Positions 46,946 to 56,999 of a DNA stretch of 64,000 nt are shown here, one piece after another. The DNA is from JANNNF01 sp040385825 (lineage in GTDB: Bacteria > Pseudomonadota > Alphaproteobacteria > Rhodobacterales > Rhodobacteraceae): assembly GCA_040385825.1 (NCBI GenBank), contig JAZKGQ010000003.1, positions 62,001-126,000 on the forward strand, written 5' to 3'. The notes below the pieces were generated by a model. It did no database searches. It saw only the letters and a program-made list of their open reading frames with translations, and was not told the DNA's origin. The first letter of the stretch is position 1. The number at the start of each line of letters is the position of its first letter. The position numbers were made by a program, and so were the translations under genes.

Positions 46946-47835
46946 GTGCGGCCGATCTGTATGCGCATCTGGCGGGCGGGGTCAGCACCACCTGCCGCGC
47001 CTGGGGCCTGACCCGGCGCGACGGGCTGCGGTTCGGCTTTACCGACCATGACCGGATGCTGCGGTTTGACGGCATGGAGTTTCGCGCCGACTCTGGTCTG
47101 ACGGCGCGGGCGTTGCAGCAGACCACGGGTCTGGCGGTGGACAATTCCGAGGCGGTCGGCGCGTTGTCGGATGCGGTGGTGACCGAGGCGGACCTGCTGG
47201 CCGGGCGGTATGACGGGGCCGAAGTGGTGGCATGGCTGGTCAACTGGGCCGATGTGGCGCAGCGGGTGATGCAGTTTCGCGGTACGTTGGGCGAGGTGGT
47301 GCGGTCTGGCGGGGCCTTCCGCGCGGAATTGCGCGGCTTGACCGAAGCGTTGAACCAGCCGCAGGGCCGGGTGTTTCAGCGCGCCTGTTCGGCCGTTCTT
47401 GGCGATGCGCGCTGCCGGTTCGACCGGACGGCGCCCGGCTATTCCGTGGAACTTGCGGCGGGGCAGGTGGTGGACCGGCGGCAGTTTGCCTTTGCCAGTC
47501 TGCCGGGGTTCGATGACCGCTGGTTTGAACGCGGGCGGCTGTTGGTCTTGTCCGGGGCGGCTGCGGGGATGGTGGGTCTGGTGAAGATCGACCGGCAGGT
47601 CGGGACAGGCCGCGAGATCGAGCTGTGGCAGTCCTTGGGGGCCGAAGTGGGGCCTGACGATCTGGTCCGCATCGAGGCGGGCTGTGACAAGCAGCCCGGC
47701 ACCTGCCGGGCCAAGTTCGGCAATTTCCTGAACTTTCGGGGGTTTCCGCATTTGCCGGGGGATGACTGGCTGTCGGCCTATCCGTCCTCATCGCGGCCAC
47801 GGACTGGTGGCAGCCTGTTCGGGGGCGGCACATGA
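46942..47835 (+). CDS. orfg13: GTA hub protein (g13, DUF2163)
   Basis: 297 residues of the DUF2163 family: TCRAWGLTRRDGLRFGFTDHDRMLRFDG at the start, and cysteine-bearing CSAVLGDARCRFD and AGCDKQPGTCRAKFGNFLNFRGFPHLPG blocks; in RcGTA the hub protein binds an iron-sulfur cluster through such cysteines. The g14 gene overlaps by 4 bp. Confidence 0.92.
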   Translation: MSAADLYAHLAGGVSTTCRAWGLTRRDGLRFGFTDHDRMLRFDGMEFRADSGLTARALQQTTGLAVDNSEAVGALSDAVVTEADLLAGRYDGAEVVAWLVNWADVAQRVMQFRGTLGEVVRSGGAFRAELRGLTEALNQPQGRVFQRACSAVLGDARCRFDRTAPGYSVELAAGQVVDRRQFAFASLPGFDDRWFERGRLLVLSGAAAGMVGLVKIDRQVGTGREIELWQSLGAEVGPDDLVRIEAGCDKQPGTCRAKFGNFLNFRGFPHLPGDDWLSAYPSSSRPRTGGSLFGGGT

Positions 47836-48290
47836 CCGGGCGCGGCACGGCCTGTGTTGTTGCCGAGGCCCGCCTGTGGATCGGCACGCCCTATGTGCAT
47901 CAGGCGGCCTGCCGGGGGGCGGGAACGGATTGTCTGGGTCTGCTCCGCGGCGTTTGGCTGGCGCTGATCGGGCCGGAACCCGAGGGCGTTCCGGCCTATA
48001 GCCCCGACTGGGCCGAGCCGTCGCGGCACGAGGTTCTGATGCAGGCGGCCATCCGGTGGCTGCGGCCCAAACCTGTGCATCTGGCCGCAGCGGGGGATGT
48101 GATCGTGTTCCGGATGCGCGAGGGGCGCATCGCCAAGCATCTGGGGATACAAGCCGAAACCGGCAATCACCCCAGTTTCGTGCATGCCTACAGCGGCCAT
48201 GCAGTGGTCGAAAGCCCGTTGTCCAGACCCTGGATGCGCCGGATTGCGGCGCGGTTCACCTTTCCCATCGACCATTCTGAAGGAGCCTGA
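47832..48290 (+). CDS. orfg14: GTA NlpC/P60 cell wall peptidase (g14)
   Basis: 152 residues; catalytic Cys in GAGTDCLGLLRGVW and His in SFVHAYSGHAVVES. It is the tail-borne peptidoglycan hydrolase that opens the recipient wall before DNA entry. Confidence 0.93.
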   Translation: MTGRGTACVVAEARLWIGTPYVHQAACRGAGTDCLGLLRGVWLALIGPEPEGVPAYSPDWAEPSRHEVLMQAAIRWLRPKPVHLAAAGDVIVFRMREGRIAKHLGIQAETGNHPSFVHAYSGHAVVESPLSRPWMRRIAARFTFPIDHSEGA

Positions 48291-48293
48291 TCC

Positions 48294-51200
48294 ATGGCGA
48301 CACTACTGCTTTCGGCTGCGGGCGCGGCGATCGGATCGGGGTTTGGCGGTACGCTGGTGGGGCTGTCCGGGGCGGTGATCGGGCGGGCGGTCGGGGCGAC
48401 TTTGGGCCGGGCAATCGACCAGCGGCTGATGGGCGTCGGGTCCGAGGCGGTCGAGATGGGCCGGGTCGACCGGCTGCGCCTGACGGGGGCGGGGGAAGGG
48501 GCCGCGATTCCGCAAGTCTGGGGGCGGATGCGGTTGGCGGGTCAGATGATCTGGGCGACCGAGTTTCTGGAGAACGTCCAGCGGACGCGGGGCGGCAAGG
48601 GGGCGCCGCGCCCGACGGTCACGCAGTACAGCTATTCGGTCAGCCTGGCGATCGCGCTGTGCGAGGGAGAGATCCTGCGGGTCGGGCGGGTGTGGGCCGA
48701 TGGGGCCGAAGTGGCGCCGGGCCGGTTGAACATGCAGGTCTATACCGGAAGCGAAGACCAGTTGCCCGATGCCCGCATCGAGGCGGTCGAAGGCGCGGGG
48801 CGCGCGCCCGCATATCGCGGGACGGCCTATGTGGTGATCGAAGACCTTGATCTGTCGCCCTATGGCAACCGGGTGCCGCAGTTCACCTTCGAGGTGATGC
48901 GCCGCGCACAGGGCGCTGCGGCCGCGCAGGCCACCGATCTTGCCGATGCGGTCAAGGGCGTGGCGCTGATCCCCGGAACCGGGGAATACGGGCTTGCGAC
49001 CACGCCTGTTCACTATGCCAAGGGGCCGGGCGTCAATGTGTCGGCCAATGTGCATTCGCCGTCTGGCCAGACCGATTTCGCAACATCCCTTGCCGCGCTG
49101 GTCGATGAGGCGCCGGGCTGTGCTGCGGTGTCGCTGATCGTGTCATGGTTCGGCACCGACCTGCGCTGCGGGGCGTGCGACGTGCGGCCGCTGGTCGAGG
49201 ACAAGACCCATGAAGGCGCGGGCATGGTCTGGCGGGCGGGCGGCATCGGCCGTGCGGCGGCGCAAGAGGTGCCGCGTGACGCCGGGCGTTCGATCTATGG
49301 CGGCACCCCTGCCGATGCGTCGGTGATCGAGGCGATTGCGGCGCTGCGTCAGGCCAGCCGCGAGGTGATGTTCTACCCGTTCATCCTGATGGAGCAGCTT
49401 GCAGGCAACACGCTGCCTGACCCCTATTCGGACGGTCCGGGCCAGCCCGCCCTGCCGTGGCGCGGGCGGATCACCCTGTCCAAGGCGCCGGGTCTGGACG
49501 GATCGCCAGATCGCACGACCGCTGCCGAGGCCGAGGTTGCCGCGTTTTTCGGCATGGCGCAGCCCGGTGATTTTGCGATTGCGAATGGCACCATTACCTA
49601 TTCCGGTCCGTCAGAGTGGCGCTATCGCCGGTTCATTCTGCACTATGCGCATCTGTGTGCGCTGGCGGGCGGGGTGGATGCGTTCTGCATCGGGTCTGAA
49701 CTGCGGGGTCTGACCCAGTTGCGCGGCGCGGGCGACAGCTTTCCTGCCGTGGCTGCCTTGCGGCAGTTGGCAGCAGAAGTGCGCGGCATTCTGGGGCCGG
49801 CGACAAAGATCAGCTATGCGGCGGACTGGTCGGAATATTTTGGCTATCACACCGGCGGCGATGTCTACTTTCATCTTGATCCGCTGTGGTCTGACCCGAA
49901 CATCGATTTTGTCGGGATCGACAATTACATGCCGCTGGCCGATTGGCGTGATGGGGAAGATCACGCCGATGCGGGCTGGGGCACCCCGCACAATCTTGGC
50001 TATCTGAAGTCGAATGTTGCGGGTGGCGAAGGGTTTTACTGGTACTACGACAGCCCCGAAGGTCAGGCCGCGCAACGCCGTCTGCCGATCACCGATGGCG
50101 CGTTCGGCGAAGACTGGGTGTTTCGCTACAAGGATCTGAAATCCTGGTGGTCCAACACGCATCATGACCGGGTGGGCGGTGTGCGGTTGCCGGACGCGAC
50201 GGGGTGGGTGCCGGGGTCCAAGCCGTTCCGGTTCACCGAATATGGCTGCGCGGCGCTTGACAAGGCGGCGAACGAGCCGAACAAGTTTCTGGACCCGAAA
50301 TCGTCGGAATCCGCATTGCCCCGCTATTCCAATGGGCGCCGGGATGATCTGATCCAGATGCAATACCTGCGCGCGATGGCGCAGTTCTGGTCGGATGGCG
50401 ACAACAACCCCATGTCCGGTCTTTACGCAGGGCCGATGGTGGACATGGATCATGCTTATGTCTGGGCCTGGGACGCGCGCCCCTTTCCCGAATTCCCCGC
50501 GCAAAGCGATGTGTGGTCGGATGCCGCGAACTATGCGCGGGGCCATTGGCTGAACGGGCGTATCACAAACCAGCCTCTGGCGACGGTTGTGGCCGATCTG
50601 TGCGAGGCCTCGGGGGTGGTCGGGGTCGATGTCAGCGGGATCGAGGGGGTGGTGCGCGGCTTTACCCAGGCCGAGGTCGGTTCGGCGCGGTCTGCGTTGC
50701 AAAGCCTGACGATCGCCTATGGGCTTGACGCGGTCGAACGGGCCGGCGTGTTGCAGTTTCGGATGCGCGACGGGCGGCTGGATGCGACGCTGGAGGATGG
50801 ACTTCTGGCGCTGTCTGACGATCTGGACGGGACGGTGGAAACCTCTCGGGTTTCGGATGTCGAGATTGCCGGGCGGGTGCGGCTTGGGTTTGTCGAGGCC
50901 GAGGGCAGCTATGACGTGCGGTTTGCCGAGGCGATTTTCCCGGATGAGGAAAGCCGGGCGACCACGCAAAGCGAACTGCCGCTGGTGCTGACCTCGGCTG
51001 AGGCCAAGGGGATTGCGGAACGCTGGCTGACCGAGGCGCGGGTGGCGCGTGATACGGCCCGGTTTGCCTTGCCCCTGTCGCAGCTTGGGCTTGGTGCCGG
51101 GGATGTGGTGCAGGTGCAGGGCCGACGCTACCGGATTGACCGGGTCGAGCAGGCAGAGGCCCAGGTGATCGAGGCCGTTCGGGTCGAGCCTGCGGTCTAT

Positions 51201-52190
51201 CTGCCGTCAGAGGTGGCAGACGATCCGATCTTGCCACGGGCCTTTGTGGCACCGGTGCCGGTGTATTCGGTGTTTCTGGACCTGCCCTTGCTGACGGGGC
51301 AAGAGGTGCCGCATGCGCCGCATGTGGCGGTCACAGCCTCGCCCTGGCCGGGGGCGGTGGCGGTGTGGTCGGCACCGGGAGACGCGGGGTACGAGTTGAA
51401 CCGGCTGGTGGCGGCCCCTGCGGTGATCGGCGTCACGGAAAGCCCGCTTGTCGCGGCGCAGACCGGGGTGTGGGACAAGGGCGCTGCGCTGCGGGTGAGG
51501 GTGTTTTCCGGGGCGCTGGCCTCGGCCGGGGTGGCAGAGGTGCTGAACGGGGCCAATGCGATGGCTGTCGGTGACGGCAGTTCCGGCAACTGGGAAGTGA
51601 TCCAGTTTGCCGAGGCCGTTCTGGTGGCCCCCTCGACCTATGACATCAGCCTGCGCCTGCGTGGTCAGGCCGGGACGGATGGCATCATGCCTGCGGTCTG
51701 GCCGGTTGGCAGCCAGATCGTGCTGCTGGACCGTACGGTGGCCCAGCTTGATCTGGCGCTGTCTGCACGCGGGTTGGCCCGGCATTACCGCATTGGGGCA
51801 GCAGGGCGGGGGTACGACGATCCGAATGTGACGCTGCATGTCGAGGCCTTTGACGGCATCGGTTTACGCCCCTATCGGGTCGCGCATCTGAAAGCCATGC
51901 GTCTGCCAACCGGTGAGGTCAGCGCGTCCTGGGTACGGCGGACCCGGATTGACGGCGATACCTGGCAATCGGTCGATGTTCCCTTGGGCGAGGACAGCGA
52001 GCGCTATGCCGTGCGGATCATCGTGGCGGATGCGGTGGTGTTTGAAACGGTTGTCTCTACGCCCTCTTGGGTGTTTGACAGCCTTTTGCAGGTGCAGACC
52101 GGGGTGACGGGGGCGTTTGGCCTGGCGGTTGCGCAGATGTCTGACCGCTATGGTCCGGGGCCGTTCCGGGCTGTGGCGGTGGCGGCGTGA
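48294..52190 (+). CDS. orfg15: GTA megatron / host specificity tail-tip protein (g15)
   Basis: 1298 residues, the largest product here. N-terminal hydrophobic glycine-rich helix (AAGAAIGSGFGGTLVGLSGAVIG), then RVDRLRLTGAGEGAAIPQVWGRMRLAGQMIW; a GTA TIM-barrel domain (about 400-720, VGIDNYMPLADWRDGEDH, EYGCAALDKAANEPN); a phage-tail_3 domain (about 760-930, DDLDGTVETSRVSDVEIAGRVRL); and C-terminal fibronectin-like tail. It binds recipient surface and forms the DNA exit channel. Last gene of the cluster; AGGAG upstream. Confidence 0.94.
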   Translation: MATLLLSAAGAAIGSGFGGTLVGLSGAVIGRAVGATLGRAIDQRLMGVGSEAVEMGRVDRLRLTGAGEGAAIPQVWGRMRLAGQMIWATEFLENVQRTRGGKGAPRPTVTQYSYSVSLAIALCEGEILRVGRVWADGAEVAPGRLNMQVYTGSEDQLPDARIEAVEGAGRAPAYRGTAYVVIEDLDLSPYGNRVPQFTFEVMRRAQGAAAAQATDLADAVKGVALIPGTGEYGLATTPVHYAKGPGVNVSANVHSPSGQTDFATSLAALVDEAPGCAAVSLIVSWFGTDLRCGACDVRPLVEDKTHEGAGMVWRAGGIGRAAAQEVPRDAGRSIYGGTPADASVIEAIAALRQASREVMFYPFILMEQLAGNTLPDPYSDGPGQPALPWRGRITLSKAPGLDGSPDRTTAAEAEVAAFFGMAQPGDFAIANGTITYSGPSEWRYRRFILHYAHLCALAGGVDAFCIGSELRGLTQLRGAGDSFPAVAALRQLAAEVRGILGPATKISYAADWSEYFGYHTGGDVYFHLDPLWSDPNIDFVGIDNYMPLADWRDGEDHADAGWGTPHNLGYLKSNVAGGEGFYWYYDSPEGQAAQRRLPITDGAFGEDWVFRYKDLKSWWSNTHHDRVGGVRLPDATGWVPGSKPFRFTEYGCAALDKAANEPNKFLDPKSSESALPRYSNGRRDDLIQMQYLRAMAQFWSDGDNNPMSGLYAGPMVDMDHAYVWAWDARPFPEFPAQSDVWSDAANYARGHWLNGRITNQPLATVVADLCEASGVVGVDVSGIEGVVRGFTQAEVGSARSALQSLTIAYGLDAVERAGVLQFRMRDGRLDATLEDGLLALSDDLDGTVETSRVSDVEIAGRVRLGFVEAEGSYDVRFAEAIFPDEESRATTQSELPLVLTSAEAKGIAERWLTEARVARDTARFALPLSQLGLGAGDVVQVQGRRYRIDRVEQAEAQVIEAVRVEPAVYLPSEVADDPILPRAFVAPVPVYSVFLDLPLLTGQEVPHAPHVAVTASPWPGAVAVWSAPGDAGYELNRLVAAPAVIGVTESPLVAAQTGVWDKGAALRVRVFSGALASAGVAEVLNGANAMAVGDGSSGNWEVIQFAEAVLVAPSTYDISLRLRGQAGTDGIMPAVWPVGSQIVLLDRTVAQLDLALSARGLARHYRIGAAGRGYDDPNVTLHVEAFDGIGLRPYRVAHLKAMRLPTGEVSASWVRRTRIDGDTWQSVDVPLGEDSERYAVRIIVADAVVFETVVSTPSWVFDSLLQVQTGVTGAFGLAVAQMSDRYGPGPFRAVAVAA

Positions 52191-52289
52191 CGGATTTCGG
52201 GGATCACAAGGATGAATGCACCCCATCACGGGCTATGGCTGTAATCGCTGCGCGCGCTGTGCTAGCATGGCCCAAACAGGAGTAGCACC

Positions 52290-53099
52290 ATGGCTGAAAC
52301 CAAACCCCGCATGCTGACTGTCGATCCGGTTTGGCGTCGCGTCTGTGATGAGGCTGTCGAGGCCATCCGCGATGAGCCGCTACTTGGCGGGCTGGTGCAT
52401 TCGGGGCTGCTGCATCATTCGTCGATGGAACGGGCGCTGGCTTACCGGTTTTCACTGAAACTGGCGTCGGGCGAGATGAGCGAGCAGATCTTGCGCGAGA
52501 TCGCGGATGAGGCCTATGCCAGCGATCCGGAACTGGGGGTTGCGGCACGGGCCGATCTGATGGCGGTGTTTGAACGCGATCCCGCCTGCCACCGGTTCTT
52601 GCAGCCGATCCTGTTCTTCAAGGGGTATCAGGCGGTTCAGGCCTACCGCGTCGGCCACTGGCTTTGGGCGACGGGGCGGACCGATCTGGCATATTTCGTG
52701 CAGATGCGGGTGTCTGAAGCCTTTGGCGTCGATATCCACCCGGCGGCGAAGGTGGGCAAAGGCATCATGATCGACCACGCCCATTCCATCGTGATCGGCG
52801 AGACGGCGGTGGTGGGCGACAACGTGTCGATGCTGCATTCGGTTACTTTGGGCGGTACAGGTAAAGAAGACGGCGACCGGCATCCCAAGATCGGCAATGG
52901 CGTGCTGATCGGGGCGGGGGCCAAGGTTCTGGGCAATATCACCGTTGGCCATTGCTCGCGCATTGCGGCGGGGTCGGTGGTGTTGCAGGACATACCGCCG
53001 TGCAAGACAGTGGCCGGGGTTCCGGCCCGGATCGTGGGCGAGGCGGGGTGCGACCAGCCTTCGGTCAAGATGGACCATCTGTTCGCCGACAACAACTGA
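52290..53099 (+). CDS. cysE: Serine O-acetyltransferase CysE
   Basis: First committed step of cysteine synthesis, acetylating serine with acetyl-CoA. In 269 residues: N-terminal helical SATase domain and a C-terminal left-handed beta-helix with DIHPAAKVGKGIMIDHAHSIVIGE (catalytic Asp and His) and LHSVTLGGTGKEDGDRHP. CAGGAG precedes the ATG. It follows the GTA cluster by 99 bp and ends at a strong bidirectional terminator. Confidence 0.96.
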   Translation: MAETKPRMLTVDPVWRRVCDEAVEAIRDEPLLGGLVHSGLLHHSSMERALAYRFSLKLASGEMSEQILREIADEAYASDPELGVAARADLMAVFERDPACHRFLQPILFFKGYQAVQAYRVGHWLWATGRTDLAYFVQMRVSEAFGVDIHPAAKVGKGIMIDHAHSIVIGETAVVGDNVSMLHSVTLGGTGKEDGDRHPKIGNGVLIGAGAKVLGNITVGHCSRIAAGSVVLQDIPPCKTVAGVPARIVGEAGCDQPSVKMDHLFADNN

Positions 53100-53116
53100 T
53101 CAGGGTTTCACATGAG

Positions 53117-53153
53117 AAAAGGCCCGCAAGCATTTGCTTGCGGGCCTTTTTTT
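53117..53153. terminator. Bidirectional intrinsic terminator cysE / pdhC
   Basis: AAAAGGCCCGCAAGC and its exact complement around ATTT, followed by seven T in total; the opposite strand also ends in T, so it serves the convergent pdhC gene. Confidence 0.9.
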
Positions 53154-53177
53154 GTTTCCGAATTGCGCCAGCCAGCC

Positions 53178-54470
53178 TTACGCCAGCATCGACAGCGGCT
53201 TTTCCAGATTTTCGATGATCGCCTTCAGGAATTCTGCCCCAAGCGCGCCATCAATCACCCGGTGATCGACCGACAGTGTCATCGACATCACCGTTGCCAC
53301 CCCAAGCGTGCCATCCGCCAGCACCACGGGTTTCTTGATCCCCGCACCCACGGCCAGAATGGACCCGTGTGGCGGGTTGATCACGGCGTCGAAATTCTCG
53401 ACCCCCATCATCCCCAGGTTTGAAATCGCAAAGCTGCCGCCCTGATATTCATGCGGGGCCAGCTTTTTCGTCTTTGCGCGTCCTGCCAGATCCTTCATTT
53501 CGGCCGACAAGGCGCTGAGCGATTTCTGGTGTGCGTCGCGCAGAACCGGGGTGAACAGGCCCCCGTCAATCGCCACCGCAACCGCCACATCCGACGGTTT
53601 CAGCCGCAGCATCCGGTCACCGGCCCAGACGGCGTTGGCCGCAGGCACCGCCTGCAAGGCCATGGCACAGGCCTTGATGATGAAGTCGTTGACCGACAGC
53701 TTCACGCCGCGCGCCTCGAGCTGTTTGTTCAGCGTCTCGCGGAAGGCCATCAGCGCATCCAGCCGGACTTCGCGGCGCAGGTAGAAATGCGGGATGGTCT
53801 GCTTGGCCTCTGTCAGGCGGGCCGCGATGGTGCGGCGCATGCCGTCCAGCGGAACCTCCTCGTAAGCCCGGTCGGCGTACATCTTCAGCACGGTTTCCGT
53901 CGAAGGCCCGGTCGGCATGGCGGCCGTCGCTTTGGCCGGGGCGGGGGTTGCAGCCGCCGCAACCGGGTCCGCGACAGCCGCCGCAGCCGCAGGCTTTGCC
54001 ACCTCGACATCCGCCTTGACGATCCGGCCATGCGGGCCAGAGCCTGCAACTTGGGTCAGATCAAGCCCCTTTTCCGCAGCAATCCGCCGCGCCAGGGGCG
54101 AGGCGAACACCCGCGCGCCTGCCGCTTTCGGCGCCGCAACCGCAGCCACCGCCGCGACCGGAACTGCCGCTGCTGCAACGGGTGCCGCTGCCGCCGCTAC
54201 CGGGGCAGGGGTCGCGTCCGCAGACTCGCCCTCATCGACCAGCACGGCAATCGGCGCGTTCACTTTCACGCCCGCCGTGCCTTCGGCCACCAGCAGCTTG
54301 CCGATGATCCCTTCATCGACCGCCTCGAACTCCATCGTCGCCTTGTCGGTTTCGATTTCTGCAAGGATCTGGCCCGATTTGACCACATCCCCCTCTTTCA
54401 CCAGCCATTTCGCCAGCGTGCCTTCCTCCATCGTCGGGGAAAGCGCGGGCATCAGGATTTGCACAGCCAT
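53178..54470 (-). CDS. pdhC: Pyruvate dehydrogenase E2, dihydrolipoamide acetyltransferase
   Basis: In 430 residues: one lipoyl domain (about 2-78; lipoyl Lys in [11 protein letters not shown]), an Ala/Pro linker, an E3/E1-binding domain (about 118-155, [17 protein letters not shown] and [14 protein letters not shown]), a second linker and the acyltransferase core with the active site [14 protein letters not shown]. Transfers acetyl to CoA. Last gene of pdhA-pdhB-pdhC. Confidence 0.96.
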   Translation of the reverse strand: MAVQILMPALSPTMEEGTLAKWLVKEGDVVKSGQILAEIETDKATMEFEAVDEGIIGKLLVAEGTAGVKVNAPIAVLVDEGESADATPAPVAAAAAPVAAAAVPVAAVAAVAAPKAAGARVFASPLARRIAAEKGLDLTQVAGSGPHGRIVKADVEVAKPAAAAAVADPVAAAATPAPAKATAAMPTGPSTETVLKMYADRAYEEVPLDGMRRTIAARLTEAKQTIPHFYLRREVRLDALMAFRETLNKQLEARGVKLSVNDFIIKACAMALQAVPAANAVWAGDRMLRLKPSDVAVAVAIDGGLFTPVLRDAHQKSLSALSAEMKDLAGRAKTKKLAPHEYQGGSFAISNLGMMGVENFDAVINPPHGSILAVGAGIKKPVVLADGTLGVATVMSMTLSVDHRVIDGALGAEFLKAIIENLEKPLSMLA

Positions 54471-54479
54471 AGCCTCACC

Positions 54480-55850
54480 TCACCGGTAGCAGACGGATTT
54501 GACGGCGGCGACCACTTCCACGGTCGTCGTCAGCGCAAGTTTTTCAAGGTTCGCCGCATAGGGCATCGGCACGTCCTTGCCCGTACAGGTCACCACCGGC
54601 GCGTCCAGATGGTCAAACGCGCGCTGCATGATGGTGGATGCCAGATGGTCGCCGATGGACCCCACAGGGAAGCCTTCCTCGACCGTCACGCAACGGTTGG
54701 TCTTCATCACCGATGCCAGCACCGTGTCATAGTCGATGGGGCGCAGCGTGCGCAGGTTGATGACTTCCGCAGAAATCCCTTCCTTCGCCAACTCCTCGGC
54801 CGCCGCCAGCGAATAGGTCAGACCGATGCCGAAGGACACGATGGTCACATCCGTACCCGCCCGCAGGATCGACGCCTTGCCAAAGGGAATGGCAAAATCG
54901 GGGTCGGTGGGCACCTCGAATGACCGGCCATAGAGAATTTCATTCTCAAGGAAGATCACCGGGTTCGGATCGCGGATCGCGGTTTTCAGCAGGCCCTTGG
55001 CATCCGCCGCCGAATAGGGGATGCAAACCTTCAGCCCCGGAATGGCGGCATACCAGGCCGAATAATCCTGACTGTGCTGCGCGCCCACGCGGGCTGCCGC
55101 CCCGTTCGGGCCACGGAACACGATGGGGCTGCCCATCTGGCCGCCCGACATGTACAGGGTCTTGGCCGCCGAATTCAGAATATGGTCAATGGCTTGCATG
55201 GCGAAGTTGAAAGTCATGAACTCCAGGATCGGCCGCAGCCCCCCCCAGGATGCCCCGACCGCGATCCCGGCAAAGCCATGCTCGGTGATCGGGGTGTCGA
55301 CCACGCGCTTGGACCCGAATTCGTCCAGCAGGCCCTGGGAAATCTTGTAGGCGCCCTGATATTCGCCCACTTCCTCGCCCATCAGGAACACTGACGGATC
55401 GGCGCGCATTTCCTCGGCCATCGCTTCGCGCAGGGCCTCGCGCACCGTCATCGTCTTGGTCGGGCCTTCGGGCAGATCGGCATGGGGCCAGCCCGCAGCC
55501 GCCACCGGGGCAGCCGCCACAGCCGCCGCGACCGGCGCTGCCGCAACGGCAGACACCGGGGCCGCCGCCACCGCAACAGCCGCCACTGGAGCCGCATCGG
55601 CGGATTCGCCTGCCTCGACCAGCACCAGAATTGGCGTGTTCACCTTCACGCCGCTGGTGCCCTCGGCCACCAGAATCCGGCCCACCGTGCCTTCATCGAC
55701 CGCCTCGAACTCCATAGTCGCCTTGTCCGTCTCGATCTCGGCGAGGATCTGGCCCGACTTGACCACATCCCCTTCCTTGACCAGCCATTTCGCCAGCGTG
55801 CCTTCCTCCATCGTCGGAGAAAGGGCCGGCATCAATACCTGCGTTGCCAT
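54480..55850 (-). CDS. pdhB: Pyruvate dehydrogenase E1 beta with N-terminal lipoyl domain
   Basis: 456 residues: a lipoyl domain (about 2-78, with [11 protein letters not shown]) joined by an Ala/Pro/Val linker to the transketolase-like E1-beta (about 130-456: [40 protein letters not shown]). This fusion is typical of alphaproteobacteria. Lipoyl domains of PdhB and PdhC are nearly identical in protein and very close in DNA over their first 65 codons, so they come from a duplication, perhaps kept alike by gene conversion. Confidence 0.96.
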   Translation of the reverse strand: MATQVLMPALSPTMEEGTLAKWLVKEGDVVKSGQILAEIETDKATMEFEAVDEGTVGRILVAEGTSGVKVNTPILVLVEAGESADAAPVAAVAVAAAPVSAVAAAPVAAAVAAAPVAAAGWPHADLPEGPTKTMTVREALREAMAEEMRADPSVFLMGEEVGEYQGAYKISQGLLDEFGSKRVVDTPITEHGFAGIAVGASWGGLRPILEFMTFNFAMQAIDHILNSAAKTLYMSGGQMGSPIVFRGPNGAAARVGAQHSQDYSAWYAAIPGLKVCIPYSAADAKGLLKTAIRDPNPVIFLENEILYGRSFEVPTDPDFAIPFGKASILRAGTDVTIVSFGIGLTYSLAAAEELAKEGISAEVINLRTLRPIDYDTVLASVMKTNRCVTVEEGFPVGSIGDHLASTIMQRAFDHLDAPVVTCTGKDVPMPYAANLEKLALTTTVEVVAAVKSVCYR

Positions 55851-55862
55851 GTCAATCCCCCC

Positions 55863-56852
55863 TTACGCGTAGATATCGGTCCAGAGGTCGCTCAACGGCG
55901 GCTCCGGGCTTTCTTTTGAAAATTCGGCGGCCTCGTTGACCGTCGCCTTGATCTCCTTGTCGATGGCCTTCAGATCGTCGTCGGTCGCAAGGCCTGCATT
56001 CACCAGCAGATCGCGCACATGTTCGATGGCGTCCTTTTCGGACCGCATCTTTTCGACTTCTTCCCGCGTGCGGTATTTCGCCGGGTCAGACATCGAATGG
56101 CCGCGATAGCGGTAAGTCATCATTTCAAGGATATACGGCCCTTCACCGGCCCGGCAGGCCGCCACGGCCTTTTCACCGGCGGCTTTCACGGCCAGCACAT
56201 CCATGCCGTCCACCGCCTCGCCCTTGATGCCATAGGCGGCACCGCGTTCCCACAACGAGGGCGATTTGGTCGACCGCTTGACCGAGGTGCCCATGGCGTA
56301 CTGGTTGTTTTCAATCACGAAAACCACCGGCAGGTTCCACAACTCGGCCATGTTGTACGTCTCGTACACCTGACCCTGGTTGGCGGCACCATCGCCGAAA
56401 TAGGTGAAGGTCACGTTGTCATTGCCCAGATACTTGTCGGCAAAGGCCAGACCGGCCCCCAGGGGCACCTGCGCGCCCACGATGCCATGCCCGCCATAGA
56501 AATGCTTTTCCTTGGAGAACATATGCATCGAGCCGCCCTTGCCCTTGGAATAGCCCCCGATGCGCCCGGTCAGTTCCGCCATCACCCCCTTGGGGTCCAT
56601 GCCGCAGGCCAGCATGTGGCCATGGTCGCGGTAGCTGGTCAGCCGCTTGTCGCCCTCTTTGGCCGCAGCCTCAAGCCCCACGACAACCGCTTCCTGCCCG
56701 ATGTACAGATGGCAAAACCCGCCGATCAGGCCCATCCCGTACAACTGCCCGGCCTTTTCCTCGAACCGCCGGATCAGCAGCATCTCGCGGTAATAGCCCA
56801 GCAACTCGTCCTTCGACACATTCGGCCGTTCAGCCGGTTTCTTCGTGGCCAT
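55863..56852 (-). CDS. pdhA: Pyruvate dehydrogenase E1 alpha
   Basis: Thiamine-diphosphate-dependent decarboxylase subunit, 329 residues. The ThDP/Mg motif GDGAANQGQVYETYNMAELWNLP is intact, as is the phospho-loop region YRYRGHSMSDPAKYRTREEV. GAGGGG lies upstream. Promoter-proximal gene of the pdh operon; an ATAGTT/AACTAT inverted repeat lies at 56880-56899 in its upstream region. Confidence 0.96.
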   Translation of the reverse strand: MATKKPAERPNVSKDELLGYYREMLLIRRFEEKAGQLYGMGLIGGFCHLYIGQEAVVVGLEAAAKEGDKRLTSYRDHGHMLACGMDPKGVMAELTGRIGGYSKGKGGSMHMFSKEKHFYGGHGIVGAQVPLGAGLAFADKYLGNDNVTFTYFGDGAANQGQVYETYNMAELWNLPVVFVIENNQYAMGTSVKRSTKSPSLWERGAAYGIKGEAVDGMDVLAVKAAGEKAVAACRAGEGPYILEMMTYRYRGHSMSDPAKYRTREEVEKMRSEKDAIEHVRDLLVNAGLATDDDLKAIDKEIKATVNEAAEFSKESPEPPLSDLWTDIYA

Positions 56853-56999
56853 GAGAAAGCCCCTCCCTCGTGCGGTGGAATAGTTCAGTATTAAACTATC
56901 TCTACAACATCGGGGATTATTGGGTCAAAGCAAAATTTCGCCCACAGGGGATGCTCAGGATGCATGGCAGCCCGCGCCGCATGGCAGGCAAGATCGCCT

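Larger units (their letters stand above)
38108..52190 (+). mobile_element. Gene transfer agent (RcGTA-type) structural cluster
   Basis: Seventeen plus-strand genes in the order of the Rhodobacter capsulatus GTA cluster: terS, terL, portal, small g3.5, protease, capsid, g6 to g8 connectors, tail tube, g10, g10.1, tape measure, g12, g13, NlpC/P60 peptidase and g15. Most overlap by 1-4 bp. There is no integrase, repressor, replication, lysis gene or attachment site, and base composition matches the flanks, so this is a domesticated element and not an inducible prophage. All frames are open. RcGTA particles package about 4 kb of random host DNA; activity here is inferred. Confidence 0.95.

Noticed and set aside
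38108..52190. Active prophage
   Set aside because: No integrase, repressor, replication, lysis genes or att repeats; gene order is that of a GTA and base composition does not differ from the flanks.
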